A DNA stretch of 64,000 nucleotides from CAYLNL01 sp964385175 (GCA_964385175.1 CAYLNL010000010.1:30152-94151), one strand, 5' to 3'; shown: positions 42,171-51,816, counted from the stretch's first letter. Numbers and translations: made by a program. The notes: generated from the letters alone by a model not told the origin.

Positions 42171-43967
42171 TTAATCGTTTAGGCGTAATACTGCCATAAA
42201 AGCTTGTTGAGGCACTTCTACGTTTCCTATCTGGCGCATGCGTTTTTTTCCTTTTTTCTGTTTTTCCAGGAGTTTTCGCTTACGGGAAATATCGCCGCCA
42301 TAACATTTAGCGGTAACATCTTTCCGAAGGGCTTTAATGGTTTCGCGGGCTATGATTTTAGCGCCAATAGCGGCCTGTATGGGAATATCAAATTGTTGCC
42401 GCGGGATGAGTTCCCTGAGTTTTTCGCACATTTTTTTGCCAATATTATAGGCATTGTCTGCATGAATAAGGGCAGAAAGGGCATCTACGGGTTTACTATT
42501 GATGAGGATATCTACTTTTACCAGCTGGGAGGGGCGCATTTCTATAGGAGAGTAGTCAAAAGAAGCGTATCCTTTTGAAATAGTTTTCAGCCGGTCATAA
42601 AAATCAAAAACAATTTCCGCCAGGGGCATATCAAAGATAAGCTCCACTCGCTCGGGAGTGAGGTAGCCCTGGTGGGTAATGATTCCTCTTTTTTCAATGC
42701 AAAGGTTCATAACGGGGCCTACAAAGTCTGATTTTGTGATGATGGTGGCTTTGATGTAGGGTTCTTCCACACGGTCTAAACGGGAAGGTTCCGGGAGTTC
42801 AGAGGGGTTATGAACCGGCATGGGGTGTTGAGGGTCTTTTTTGGTGTAAGCCAGGTAGCTTACGTTGGGAACGGTGGTGATAACCGTCATATTAAATTCT
42901 CGTTCCAGGCGTTCCTGCACAATTTCTAAATGGAGCATGCCGAGGAACCCGCAACGAAAACCAAACCCCAGTGCGGCAGAGCTTTCGGGGGTGAATACGA
43001 GGGAGGCATCGTTGAGCTGGAGTTTTTCCATGGAAGAACGTAACTCTTCATATTCCTCGGTGTCTATGGGATAAATGCCAGCGAATACCATGGGTTTCAC
43101 ATTTTCAAAACCTGCAATGGGTGTCTCGGCCGGGTTTAGAGCATCAATAATGGTGTCGCCTACCTTTACCTCGCGGGCGTCTTTTATACCGGTGATGAGG
43201 TAGCCTACATCGCCAGCGTTTATAACATCTTTTGGCTGCTGGGTGAGTTTCAAAGTTCCCACTTCATCGGCATTGTATGTTTTTTGAGTGGCGAAGAATT
43301 TTATTTTTTGTCCTTTTCGTATAAACCCATTCATCACCCTAAAATAGGTTTCTACCCCGCGAAAAGGGTTATAAAGCGAGTCAAAGATAAGAGCTTGCAA
43401 CGGAGCATTGGGGTCTCCTTTTGGGCAAGGTATGCGTTGTATAATAGCTTCGAGAATGCCGGCAATGCCTTCGCCGGTTTTAGCGCTGGCAGGAATAACA
43501 TCGTTGGGTTTACAGCCGAGTAGTTTTACCATATCATCTATTACTTCTTCGGGCTTGGCGCTGGGGAGGTCTATTTTATTGAGTACGGGGATAATTTCTA
43601 AATCGTGCTCTAATGCCAGGTAGAGATTAGAAATGGTTTGCGCCTGTATGCTCTGGGCAGCATCTACTACTAACAGCGCCCCTTCGCAGGCGGCGATAGC
43701 ACGGGATACTTCATACGAAAAGTCCACATGCCCGGGAGTATCAATCAAATTTAAAATATATGGAGTTCCCTGGTAGGTATATTCCATTTGAATGGCGTGG
43801 CTTTTTATGGTGATGCCTCGCTCGCGCTCCAAATCCATATTATCTAAAAGCTGGTCTTGTTTTTCACGTTCAGTTACAGAACCGGTAAGGTCTAATAACC
43901 TATCTGCCAGGGTGCTTTTACCATGGTCTATATGGGCGATGATGCAAAAATTGCGGATATTTTTCAT
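42171..43967 (-). CDS. lepA: Elongation factor 4 (LepA)
   Basis: A 598-residue GTPase that acts on ribosomes in a back-translocated state. G1 is AHIDHGKSTLADR, G3 LIDTPGHVDF, G4 NKIDLP, and the LepA-specific C-terminus runs to VPQQAFMAVLRLN. ATG 43967 gives the family length; 56 extra codons in the longer frame cover the promoter. Confidence 0.97.
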   Translation of the reverse strand: MKNIRNFCIIAHIDHGKSTLADRLLDLTGSVTEREKQDQLLDNMDLERERGITIKSHAIQMEYTYQGTPYILNLIDTPGHVDFSYEVSRAIAACEGALLVVDAAQSIQAQTISNLYLALEHDLEIIPVLNKIDLPSAKPEEVIDDMVKLLGCKPNDVIPASAKTGEGIAGILEAIIQRIPCPKGDPNAPLQALIFDSLYNPFRGVETYFRVMNGFIRKGQKIKFFATQKTYNADEVGTLKLTQQPKDVINAGDVGYLITGIKDAREVKVGDTIIDALNPAETPIAGFENVKPMVFAGIYPIDTEEYEELRSSMEKLQLNDASLVFTPESSAALGFGFRCGFLGMLHLEIVQERLEREFNMTVITTVPNVSYLAYTKKDPQHPMPVHNPSELPEPSRLDRVEEPYIKATIITKSDFVGPVMNLCIEKRGIITHQGYLTPERVELIFDMPLAEIVFDFYDRLKTISKGYASFDYSPIEMRPSQLVKVDILINSKPVDALSALIHADNAYNIGKKMCEKLRELIPRQQFDIPIQAAIGAKIIARETIKALRKDVTAKCYGGDISRKRKLLEKQKKGKKRMRQIGNVEVPQQAFMAVLRLND

Positions 43968-43998
43968 GAAGATAATGTGGCATACTCTGTTGTGGGGG

Positions 43999-44006
43999 CA
44001 AAGATA
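43999..44006 (-). promoter_or_regulatory. -7 element of lepA
   Basis: The reverse strand reads TATCTTTG, 32 nt before the lepA ATG. Confidence 0.65.
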
Positions 44007-44152
44007 GCAGATAAAATGGTTATACGTAGAAAATGGAGGGGTTAAAAAGATAACCCCGTTTTTAGGTAAAATATTATGGGAAAACCGTAAAAAATAATTT
44101 GTTTTTATAGTGGATGTTATTTTTAAATACTGCATATTTGCCAGAATTTTAT

Positions 44153-46558
44153 ATGAAGTGTTATAATAAGAATACTTACGGTATAGTTTTTACCATTTTT
44201 CTGTTGCCTTTGCTGTCAATGGCTCAGAAATACGTCCTTTCTGGTAAGGTGTTAGATAATACTAATATGTCCCTTCCGTATGCCAGCGTTCTTTTATTAA
44301 CTAAAGACTCGGTAACGGTGAAGGGAGATTATACAGATGAAACGGGGATATACCGTATTGAAAATATAGACCCGGCTACATATTATCTAAAGATAAGCGC
44401 TTTGGGCTACCAGCCGCAGGTTGCTGAGATAACTATCCAGGCAGATATACTGAACCAGGTAACTACTTTAGAGCAGGAGATGTTGCGAGAAGTGGTGCTT
44501 ACCGCTAAAAAACCTACTATAGAACGGCTACCGGACAGGTTGGTGTTTAATGTAGAAAATACTATTTTAAGTGAGGGAACTGCATGGAATACACTTACCA
44601 AGACGCCTTATTTACTTGAAATGGGGGGCTCTATAACAGTTAAAGGAAAACAAAATCCTTTAATATATATAAATAACCGGCGGGTATACTTATCTTCAGA
44701 TGAGTTGAAACAACTACTGGAAGGCACTCCCGGCAATATTTTAAAGAGCGTGGAGGTGATACTGAACCCACCGGCAAGCTATGATGCAGAAGGGGCGGCG
44801 GTCATTAACATTGTGATGGCCAAAAACCTAAGCACGGGCTATAATGGAAGTGTTGGGGGTACTTATACGCAGGGAATCTATCCTAAGTTTAATCTTACTA
44901 CTTCGCATTTTTATAAGACTGATAAGCTGAATACTTTTTTTACGTATAGTCGCCCAATGAAAAAAAACTATTTCTTTTTTTCAGAAGATATGGATTTTTT
45001 TACTGATGGGGTTCAAACCGGAAGGTGGTATAATGAAACTACCAGTGTAGTTAAAAATAGGAGTCATAGTTTAATGAGCAATGCAGACTATAAGGTAAAT
45101 GACCAACAGTCGCTCAATGTATCGGTAAATGCTAATTTCACGCCTTTCAAAAGAAATCATGATTCTTCAACTACCCAATCGTATGATATAGTTACCCAGC
45201 AACCTGATTCTTTGTTCCACTCGCTAACCCAACTCTCAGAAACCCGCCATAATGTTGCGCTGAGTTTAGATTATTCATATAATTTGGGCGAAGGAAAAAA
45301 TCTTACGGCCAATGTGCACCATACCTGGTTTAATTTTTCCATGAATCAATCTATCGTGGCAAATTATGAAGATGCCGATGGCGCTTTTATAAGAAGAAAT
45401 GAATTTGAAGTTGCCCGAGACCAATCTGTGAGGATATATACGGCTCAATCTGATTATTCTAACGTTACTAAAAAAATGGGTAGTTTTAATACAGGCGCCA
45501 AGTGGAGTTATATTGAGTTTGATAATACTCTTACACAGGTTAACATAGAAGGGGATAACCCGGATTTTTCTGATTTATTTTTCTACAAAGAAACTAATCT
45601 GGCTGGCTATTTAGATTATGAAAATAGCTGGAAGCATTGGGATATAAAGGCGGGTATAAGAGGTGAGCATACACAATTGGAAGGAAACTCTGCCCTGGAA
45701 GGGGCTACTTCTCAAAAGTACTTTAAGATTTTTCCAACGGCTAATATAACCTATAACCAATGGCAAAATCATATTTTTACGCTTTCTTACTCAAAAAGAA
45801 TAAGCAGACCCCGATTTAACGATTTAAACCCTTTCCCGGTATATATAAGAGATAATGCTTATTGGTCTGGCAACCCTAACCTGCGCCCTGATATTACACA
45901 CCAGGTAGATCTTAGCTACACGATACAACAATCACTTACTTTTAGTTTGTATTACAGACGTAGATTTAATTCGATTTATGAATTATCTTTTGTGGATAAT
46001 GAGACTAATGAGTTTAGGTCTCTCAGGGAAAATGTAGGTAAAAATAAAGGATATGGAATAGATGTTACATGGAATAAATATATTTTACCCTGGTGGTCTG
46101 TAAATTTGTACAGCTCTTTTTTTAGCGAAGAAGATATTTACACTTCCAGTATAGGCGATGGCGAGCGGGTTTCAAGAATAAAACTTTCGGGACTTCTCTT
46201 CTATAGAATTTCCAATAGCTTGGTTTTATCTAAAGATAAAACATTCACAGGAGATATAAGTTTTATGAGACAGCCCGACTTGCCTTGGGGAAATTATATA
46301 TGGGAAGGTCAATCTAACCTATCTTTTGGGCTTATGAAAACCCTGTGGAGCAGGCGAGCCACTCTTTCCCTTTCGGTTAATGATATATTGAAAACCCTTC
46401 CGTATAATTCCATAGTTAATTATGCAGACCAGTCTATAAGAGCTTTTACAGACTATGAAAGCAGAACGGTTGATATGCGCTTTACCTACCGGTTTGGCAA
46501 CTACAAATTGAGGGTGCGCAGAAAAGATATTCAAAAAGAAGAGCGCGATCGTCTCTAA
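44153..46558 (+). CDS. TonB-dependent receptor, outer-membrane beta-barrel family
   Basis: An 801-residue protein. Residues 1-25 are a signal peptide ending in LLSMAQ. A carboxypeptidase-regulatory-like domain follows (YVLSGKVLDNTNMSLPYASV), then a short plug with PLIYINNRRVYLSSDELKQL and NPPASYDAEGAAVINIVMAK, then the barrel of the OMP_b-brl_3 type. It is a different subgroup from the receptor at 1864. The ligand is unknown, and no partner lipoprotein is adjacent. ATG 44153 places the signal peptide at the start. The gene is divergent from lepA and overlaps the tail of the convergent PD40 gene by 4 nt. Confidence 0.92.
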   Translation: MKCYNKNTYGIVFTIFLLPLLSMAQKYVLSGKVLDNTNMSLPYASVLLLTKDSVTVKGDYTDETGIYRIENIDPATYYLKISALGYQPQVAEITIQADILNQVTTLEQEMLREVVLTAKKPTIERLPDRLVFNVENTILSEGTAWNTLTKTPYLLEMGGSITVKGKQNPLIYINNRRVYLSSDELKQLLEGTPGNILKSVEVILNPPASYDAEGAAVINIVMAKNLSTGYNGSVGGTYTQGIYPKFNLTTSHFYKTDKLNTFFTYSRPMKKNYFFFSEDMDFFTDGVQTGRWYNETTSVVKNRSHSLMSNADYKVNDQQSLNVSVNANFTPFKRNHDSSTTQSYDIVTQQPDSLFHSLTQLSETRHNVALSLDYSYNLGEGKNLTANVHHTWFNFSMNQSIVANYEDADGAFIRRNEFEVARDQSVRIYTAQSDYSNVTKKMGSFNTGAKWSYIEFDNTLTQVNIEGDNPDFSDLFFYKETNLAGYLDYENSWKHWDIKAGIRGEHTQLEGNSALEGATSQKYFKIFPTANITYNQWQNHIFTLSYSKRISRPRFNDLNPFPVYIRDNAYWSGNPNLRPDITHQVDLSYTIQQSLTFSLYYRRRFNSIYELSFVDNETNEFRSLRENVGKNKGYGIDVTWNKYILPWWSVNLYSSFFSEEDIYTSSIGDGERVSRIKLSGLLFYRISNSLVLSKDKTFTGDISFMRQPDLPWGNYIWEGQSNLSFGLMKTLWSRRATLSLSVNDILKTLPYNSIVNYADQSIRAFTDYESRTVDMRFTYRFGNYKLRVRRKDIQKEERDRL

Positions 46559-47643
46559 TCTTTCCACTCGGCGATAAAAACATTGGTGTCTCGTGTGCCC
46601 CCATTATTCCGGTTAGAAGAAAAAGCTAAGTACTTGCCATTGTTTGAAAACACAGGGAAAGCATCAAAAGTACTGTCATGGGTAATTCTCTCTAAACCCG
46701 TACCATCTATATTTATCATATATAAATTAAAAGGAAAACCCCGTTTGCTCTGGTAGTTAGAGGAAAAGATGATTTTTTGCCCGGAAGGGTGAAAAAACGG
46801 GCACCAATTGGCATTGCCAAGTTGAGTGAGTTGCCGCAAATCACTCCCATCTGAATTACAAATAAATAATTCCATCTGCGTAGGTTGCACCAAGCCTTCC
46901 TGTAACAGGCTGCGGTATTCTGTTATTTCTTCCTCTGTTTTCGGACGAGAAGCCCGAAAGACAATTTTAGTTCCATCGGGAGAAAAGAAAGCCCCGCCAT
47001 CATACCCTAACTCATGGGTAATCTGTTTCACATCCGTTCCGTCTGTTTTCATAGTATAAAGTTCTAAATCACCGCTACGCATAGAAGTAAACACTATTCG
47101 GTCGCCCTTCGGAGAAACGGTGGCTTCGGCATCATATCCAGGAGTATTGGTAAGTTGTTTCACAATCGTTCCCTTAGCATCTGCCATAAAAATATCAAAC
47201 CCTTCATAAATAGCCCACACATACTTTCCATCAGTTCGTTTGGGCGTTTCCGGGCAATGACTATCCTGCAAATGGGTAGAAGCATAAATAATATGTCGGT
47301 TATCGGGCATAAAATAAGAACAAGTAGTTCGTCCTTTCCCGGTACTTATCATTTGCGGTATATGAGCATCTAAAACGGCATCTACCGGCGTAACAAAAAT
47401 CTGGTCGCAGGCTACACCCCATTTTTGAGCGTTTGATTGAAATACCAGTTTTCGGTCATTAAAACTCCAGTAGGCTTCTGCATTATCACCCCCGAAAGTA
47501 AGCTGCCTGAGCGTTTTAAAATGGGTTTCTTCCGGGTGAATAAGAGGCTTTTGAGGGCTCTCACCAGTACTGGTTTGGGTGTTTTTAACGGTATTACAAC
47601 TTGTTAAGATAGTTATAAAAAAGAAGATGCTCATTAGTTTCAT
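46555..47643 (-). CDS. PD40 (TolB-like) beta-propeller lipoprotein
   Basis: A 362-residue lipoprotein with lipobox LTSC (Cys16). Repeated blades such as DAEATVSPKGDRIVFTSMRS and GGAFFSPDGTKIVFRASRP mark a WD40-like/PD40 propeller similar to TolB. In Bacteroidota such proteins occur as surface or periplasmic recognition modules. It is divergent from the M28 peptidase and the two share a symmetric promoter at 47655-47674. Confidence 0.9.
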   Translation of the reverse strand: MKLMSIFFFITILTSCNTVKNTQTSTGESPQKPLIHPEETHFKTLRQLTFGGDNAEAYWSFNDRKLVFQSNAQKWGVACDQIFVTPVDAVLDAHIPQMISTGKGRTTCSYFMPDNRHIIYASTHLQDSHCPETPKRTDGKYVWAIYEGFDIFMADAKGTIVKQLTNTPGYDAEATVSPKGDRIVFTSMRSGDLELYTMKTDGTDVKQITHELGYDGGAFFSPDGTKIVFRASRPKTEEEITEYRSLLQEGLVQPTQMELFICNSDGSDLRQLTQLGNANWCPFFHPSGQKIIFSSNYQSKRGFPFNLYMINIDGTGLERITHDSTFDAFPVFSNNGKYLAFSSNRNNGGTRDTNVFIAEWKD

Positions 47644-47654
47644 GTCCCGATTCT

Positions 47655-47674
47655 GTATTTTTGCGCAAAAATAC
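47655..47674. promoter_or_regulatory. Palindromic face-to-face promoters
   Basis: GTATTTTTGCGCAAAAATAC is a perfect 20-bp palindrome. TATTTTTG (47656-47663) is the -7 element of the forward M28 gene and its mirror (47673-47666) that of the reverse PD40 gene. Each element ends 23 nt from its own start codon. Each predicted start site lies in the other's -7 element. Confidence 0.7.
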
Positions 47675-47685
47675 TAAGCTGAAAG

Positions 47686-48912
47686 ATGAAACCGATATAT
47701 CTTTTCATATTTTTAACGGTCTTTTTCTCCTGCAAGACGGCTGAATATAGTAGCGAGCACCAGCTAAAGCGCGATAGTATGGTTATGGCAGATGATAGCA
47801 CTTATGGAAGGGCTACTGGCACCATAGGAGAGCGCAAAGCGGCTGCTTATATAGCCAAGCGGTTTAAACAAATAGGCCTGCAACCCAAAGGAGGGGAAGG
47901 GTATTTCCAGGTATTTACCTTTGTTCCCCGTGAGGAGGCTTTTGAAAAGATTGGTTATATTGTAGATTCAAAAAATGGCAATATCACAGGGCGGAATATA
48001 GTGGGTTATATAGATAATAAAGCCCCTCAAACAGTAGTGATAGGGGCGCATTATGACCATTTGGGGTATGGAGGAAAAAATTCTTTATATAAAGGTGAGC
48101 CGGCCATTCACAACGGAGCAGATGATAATGCCAGCGGAGTAACTGTGCTGTTAGATTTGGCGAAAAAACTACAGAAGAAAAAGAGCCGTAATAACTACAT
48201 GTTTATCGCTTTTTCGGGTGAGGAATTGGGATTGTTAGGGTCTAACTATTTCGTGAAAAACCCTTCTGTTCCTTTAGGAACAATTACCTATATGCTCAAT
48301 ATGGATATGGTGGGGAGGCTTTCTCCTGAAAAAACATTAATTATAAATGGCACCGGTACATATCCCGGCTGGGAGAAGGTATTAACAGAACAAAATGAGC
48401 ATTTCAAACTGGTTTTTAAACCATCGGGTGTGGGACCTTCTGACCATACCTCATTTTATTTGAATGATATTCCCGCTCTTCATTTCTTTACCGGCCAGCA
48501 TGAAGACTATCACAAACCCTCGGATGATGCTGATAAACTTAACTTTGAAGGTATCGGGTTGGTTTCAGGCTATATTTTCAAGATTATAGAGGCGTTGGAA
48601 AAGGAAGGAAAATTAGCTTTTACCAAGACAAAAAACGAATCGGAAAATGTTCCCAAGTTTAAAGTAACTATGGGTGTGGTGCCAGATTATGGGTTCACCG
48701 GCGAAGGAATGCGAATAGATGGAGTGAGCGAGGGAAAACCCGCTCAACGGGCCGGCCTGCAAAAAGGCGATGTGGTATTGCAGATAGGAGAGCACCCGGT
48801 AAAAGATATGATGAGTTATATGGAAGCGCTTTCCCGGTTTGAAAAAGGCCAACCTACCACCGTTACCATAAATAGGGCAGGAGAGAAGCTATTACTCCCG
48901 TTAACTTTTTAA
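47686..48912 (+). CDS. M28 family peptidase with C-terminal PDZ domain
   Basis: A 408-residue lipoprotein with lipobox FFSC (Cys16). The M28 zinc ligands are in GAHYDHLGYGG, HNGADDNASGVTVLL, FSGEELGLLGS, NMDMVGRL and HEDYHKPSDD, so both metals are covered. SDHTSFYL and FFTG complete the active site. A PDZ domain fills about 315-405 (VSEGKPAQRAGLQKGDVVLQ). It is probably an aminopeptidase acting outside the cytoplasm. It is divergent from the PD40 lipoprotein. Confidence 0.95.
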   Translation: MKPIYLFIFLTVFFSCKTAEYSSEHQLKRDSMVMADDSTYGRATGTIGERKAAAYIAKRFKQIGLQPKGGEGYFQVFTFVPREEAFEKIGYIVDSKNGNITGRNIVGYIDNKAPQTVVIGAHYDHLGYGGKNSLYKGEPAIHNGADDNASGVTVLLDLAKKLQKKKSRNNYMFIAFSGEELGLLGSNYFVKNPSVPLGTITYMLNMDMVGRLSPEKTLIINGTGTYPGWEKVLTEQNEHFKLVFKPSGVGPSDHTSFYLNDIPALHFFTGQHEDYHKPSDDADKLNFEGIGLVSGYIFKIIEALEKEGKLAFTKTKNESENVPKFKVTMGVVPDYGFTGEGMRIDGVSEGKPAQRAGLQKGDVVLQIGEHPVKDMMSYMEALSRFEKGQPTTVTINRAGEKLLLPLTF

Positions 48913-48935
48913 AATACAATTCACTAACCAGAGCT

Positions 48936-48999
48936 GACGGTTGAAACTGCCGGCTATTCAAAACAATCCGACGGTTGAAACCGCCGGCTATTCAAAAAC
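48936..48999. repeat. Two copies of a 29-30-bp unit with inner palindrome
   Basis: GACGGTTGAAACTGCC and GACGGTTGAAACCGCC, each followed by GGCTATTCAAAA, at 48936 and 48970 (34-bp spacing). In the second copy GGTTgaAACC can form a small hairpin. They resemble REP-like units or a degenerate terminator after the M28 gene. Confidence 0.55.
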
Positions 49000-49013
49000 A
49001 AAAACTGTCTTGT

Positions 49014-49202
49014 TTCTTGTTTCTTGTTTCTTGTTTCTTGGTTCTTGGTTCTTGGTTCTTGTTTCTTGGTTCTTGTTTCTTGTTTCTTGTTTCTTGGTTC
49101 TTGTTTCTTGGTTCTTGTTTCTTGGTTCTTGGTTCTTGGTTCTTGTTTCTTGGTTCTTGGTTCTTGGTTCTTGGTTCTTGGTTCTTGGTTCTTGACTCTT
49201 GG
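49014..49202. repeat. Heptanucleotide tandem repeat, 27 units
   Basis: Twenty-seven 7-bp units of TTCTTGN, with N almost always T or G; the last two differ slightly (TTCTTGA, CTCTTGG). Early units mix T and G, later ones are nearly all G. Because 7 is not a multiple of 3, all frames stay open and give false ORFs rich in FLVSW/KNQEP. It lies between the convergent M28 and glnN genes. Confidence 0.97.
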
Positions 49203-49253
49203 TTCCATCATTTACTAGCAGCGCAAAGCAAAGCCCATAACGTTCACTGCTCA

Positions 49254-51440
49254 TTACTTTGTAAACAACAATTCGCGGTATTTAGTGAGCGGCCATAGCG
49301 CATCATCTACCAACAATTCCAACTTATCACAGTGATAGCGAATCTCTTCAAAATAGGGCACTACCCGGTAGCAATAAGCATTCGCTTTTTCCTCAGAAAT
49401 AGTTAGGGCGTTAGCTGTTTTGCGTTGTTCAATCATACCATCTACCTTGCTGTTTATAGCAGCGATATGGTCTGAAATCTGTTGAATAAGAACCAACTGT
49501 TCCGCAGCCGTTTTTTTAAAGGTAGCTCCGAAAATCTCGCGCAGCCCTTTAACGTTTTCTATGAGTGTGTTTTGGTATCGGATAGCTGTAGGAATAATGT
49601 GGTTACGAGCAATGTCTCCCAGTACACGGCTTTCTATCTGGATGCGGAGGGTATATTCATCTAACTCAATTTCATGGCGGGCTATCAACTCCACTTCGCT
49701 CATCACCTCCATTTCCTGGAACAAAGCCACTACTTCCTTGGCTATACCGCTTTTCAGCGCATCGGGTGTGGTTTTATAATTGCTTAAACCCCGTTTGGCG
49801 GCCTCCTGTTCCCAAGACTGGCTATACCCGTCTCCTTCAAACCGAATTTTTTTAGAGCTCTTAATATATTCCCGCAATACATTAAATATAGCCTCATCTT
49901 TTTTCAGGTTCTTTTTTTCTATTAAACCATCTACCTCTTCCTTAAAATGCCTTAATTGTTTGGCTACAAGGGTAGAAAGCACCATCATAGACTTAGCGCA
50001 GTTAGCGCTGGAGCCTACGGCTCGAAACTCGAATTTATTCCCTGTAAAAGCAAAAGGAGAGGTACGGTTTCGGTCTGTATTGTCTAATAAAATCTCTGGT
50101 ATTTTTCCCACCACATTCAGTTTGAGGTCTGTTTTTTCTTCGGGTGAGAGTTTTCCTTTGGAAACCCCCTCTAACTCATCTAACACCTTAGTAAGCTGTT
50201 CCCCGATAAAGACAGAAATAATGGCAGGAGGAGCTTCATTGCCCCCTAACCTGTGGTCATTTCCCGCTGAAGCAATAGATGCTCTTAACAAGGCTTCGTG
50301 GGTTTGCACCGCTTTTATGGTGTTGATAAAAAAGGTTAAAAACTGGAGGTTTTTCATGGGCGTACTTCCCGGGGCTAAAAGATTTACCCCCGTATCGGTA
50401 GCCAGCGACCAGTTGTTGTGTTTCCCGGAGCCATTGATGCCGGCAAAAGGCTTTTCATGGAATAATACGCGGAAATCGTGCCGCTCGGCCACCCGCTCCA
50501 TAACATCCATCAGCAGAGAATTGTGATCTACCGCCAAATTCACCTCCTCAAAAATAGGAGCTAATTCAAACTGGTTTGGCGCTACCTCGTTGTGGCGGGT
50601 TTTCACTGGAATTCCTAACCGGAGCGATTCTAATTCCAAATCCCGCATAAAACTCATTACACGGCTGGGGATAGAGCCAAAATAATGGTCGTGCAATTGC
50701 TGCCCTTTGGCAGGCGAGTGCCCCAGTAGCGTTCTCCCGGTAAGAGCAATATCAGGTCGTGAATCAGCTAAAGCCCTGTCAACCAAAAAATATTCCTGCT
50801 CCCAACCCAGGGTAGCAGTTACCTTTCTCACATTCTTATCAAAATACACAGCCACTGCGGTAGCCGCTGCATCTAATGCCTGGAGCGCCCGCAACAGAGG
50901 CGCCTTATGGTCGAGCGCCTCGCCGGTATAAGCTACAAAGACAGTGGGAATACAAAGCGTATTTTCATAAATAAAAGCCGGCGAAGTAGGGTCCCACGCT
51001 GTGTAACCGCGCGCCTCAAAAGTATTCCTGATGCCCCCGCTGGGAAAACTAGAAGCATCGGGTTCTTGCTGCACCAACTGGCCGCCATCAAACTTTTCCA
51101 ATGCAACCCCGCCTGGTGCGGTTTCAAAAAAAGCATCGTGCTTTTCGGCGGTAGCTCCCGTGAGCGGTTGAAACCAATGTGTGTAGTGAGTGGCGCCTTT
51201 AGATAGCGCCCAGCTTTTCATAGCAACAGCCACCTGGTCGGCGGTTTTTCGGTCTATTTTAGCGCTATATAAAATAGCGTTCTGCACACTCTCAAAAGCT
51301 TCCACCGTCATAAATTGCCTCATAGACAATTCATTAAAAACATTCTTACCAAAAAGATCAGACCGTTTTTCTTTTTCTTCTATTACAACTGGTTGCCGGC
51401 GTAAAGTTTCCTGGATAGCATGAAAACGAATGGTTGGCAT
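49254..51440 (-). CDS. glnN: Type III glutamine synthetase
   Basis: A 728-residue GSIII. It makes glutamine from glutamate, ammonia and ATP. RKVTATLGWEQEYFLVD, VKTRHNEVAPNQFELAPIFE, GINGSGKHNNWSLATDTGVN and GGNEAPPAIISVFIG are the catalytic beta-barrel blocks, and a C-terminal helical region is typical of the type. GSIII is dodecameric and common in Bacteroidota. It has its own promoter and stands alone. Confidence 0.97.
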   Translation of the reverse strand: MPTIRFHAIQETLRRQPVVIEEKEKRSDLFGKNVFNELSMRQFMTVEAFESVQNAILYSAKIDRKTADQVAVAMKSWALSKGATHYTHWFQPLTGATAEKHDAFFETAPGGVALEKFDGGQLVQQEPDASSFPSGGIRNTFEARGYTAWDPTSPAFIYENTLCIPTVFVAYTGEALDHKAPLLRALQALDAAATAVAVYFDKNVRKVTATLGWEQEYFLVDRALADSRPDIALTGRTLLGHSPAKGQQLHDHYFGSIPSRVMSFMRDLELESLRLGIPVKTRHNEVAPNQFELAPIFEEVNLAVDHNSLLMDVMERVAERHDFRVLFHEKPFAGINGSGKHNNWSLATDTGVNLLAPGSTPMKNLQFLTFFINTIKAVQTHEALLRASIASAGNDHRLGGNEAPPAIISVFIGEQLTKVLDELEGVSKGKLSPEEKTDLKLNVVGKIPEILLDNTDRNRTSPFAFTGNKFEFRAVGSSANCAKSMMVLSTLVAKQLRHFKEEVDGLIEKKNLKKDEAIFNVLREYIKSSKKIRFEGDGYSQSWEQEAAKRGLSNYKTTPDALKSGIAKEVVALFQEMEVMSEVELIARHEIELDEYTLRIQIESRVLGDIARNHIIPTAIRYQNTLIENVKGLREIFGATFKKTAAEQLVLIQQISDHIAAINSKVDGMIEQRKTANALTISEEKANAYCYRVVPYFEEIRYHCDKLELLVDDALWPLTKYRELLFTK

Positions 51441-51469
51441 ATACTGATAGGATTTATAGTTATAGAGTA

Positions 51470-51477
51470 CAAAACTA
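51470..51477 (-). promoter_or_regulatory. -7 element of glnN
   Basis: The reverse strand reads TAGTTTTG, 30 nt before ATG 51440. Confidence 0.55.
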
Positions 51478-51657
51478 CAAAAAATATATAATATATCAAT
51501 ACACCCCCTTTTTTATAAGGCTATAAGTTTGAAAAATATATTTTTGAAATGAATACCCTATCATTTTTTAGGGTAAATTAAAATATATAAACATAAATTT
51601 TAGCTGGTAATTTGTCAACGTGTGAAGGATAAATCATTCATCCATTCCCGGATATAT

Positions 51658-51695
51658 AAAAAACAAAATGCAGGAAAACCACCTGCTGCATTTTG
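51658..51695 (-). terminator. Strong hairpin with T run, unexplained
   Basis: CAAAATGCAG pairs perfectly with CTGCATTTTG (51664-51673 with 51686-51695), then six T on the reverse strand. No gene ends here: tRNA-Arg and glnN both start away from it. It could end an antisense transcript of tRNA-Arg, or protect the glnN promoter from read-through. Confidence 0.55.
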
Positions 51696-51714
51696 TATAA
51701 ACCCATAAATACAG

Positions 51715-51722
51715 TATCTTTG
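51715..51722 (+). promoter_or_regulatory. -7 element of tRNA-Arg
   Basis: TATCTTTG, 20 nt before the tRNA. Confidence 0.65.
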
Positions 51723-51742
51723 CGCCTTTCTAATACAGAAGA

Positions 51743-51816
51743 GGCCTCGTAGCTCAACTGAACAGAGCATCTGACTACGGATCAGAAGGTTGCAGGTTTG
51801 AATCCTGCCGAGGTCA
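51743..51816 (+). tRNA. tRNA-Arg (anticodon ACG)
   Basis: Acceptor GGCCTCG/CGAGGTC with one G-U pair and discriminator A, anticodon arm CTGAC-TACGGAT-CAG with ACG, and T arm GCAGG-TTTGAAT-CCTGC. CCA is not encoded. The A34 of ACG is normally deaminated to inosine. Confidence 0.95.

Noticed and set aside
43968..44135. N-terminal extension of lepA by 56 residues
   Set aside because: It crosses the promoter at 43999-44006; LepA starts MKNIRNFCIIAHIDHGKS.
49014..49202. CRISPR array
   Set aside because: Units are 7 bp without spacers; no cas gene in the window.
48941..49298. Several ORFs of 64-107 codons on both strands, rich in FLVSWFLVLGSW or TKNQEPRTKNQE
   Set aside because: They are read from the heptanucleotide repeat, which has no stop in any frame. 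Not genes.
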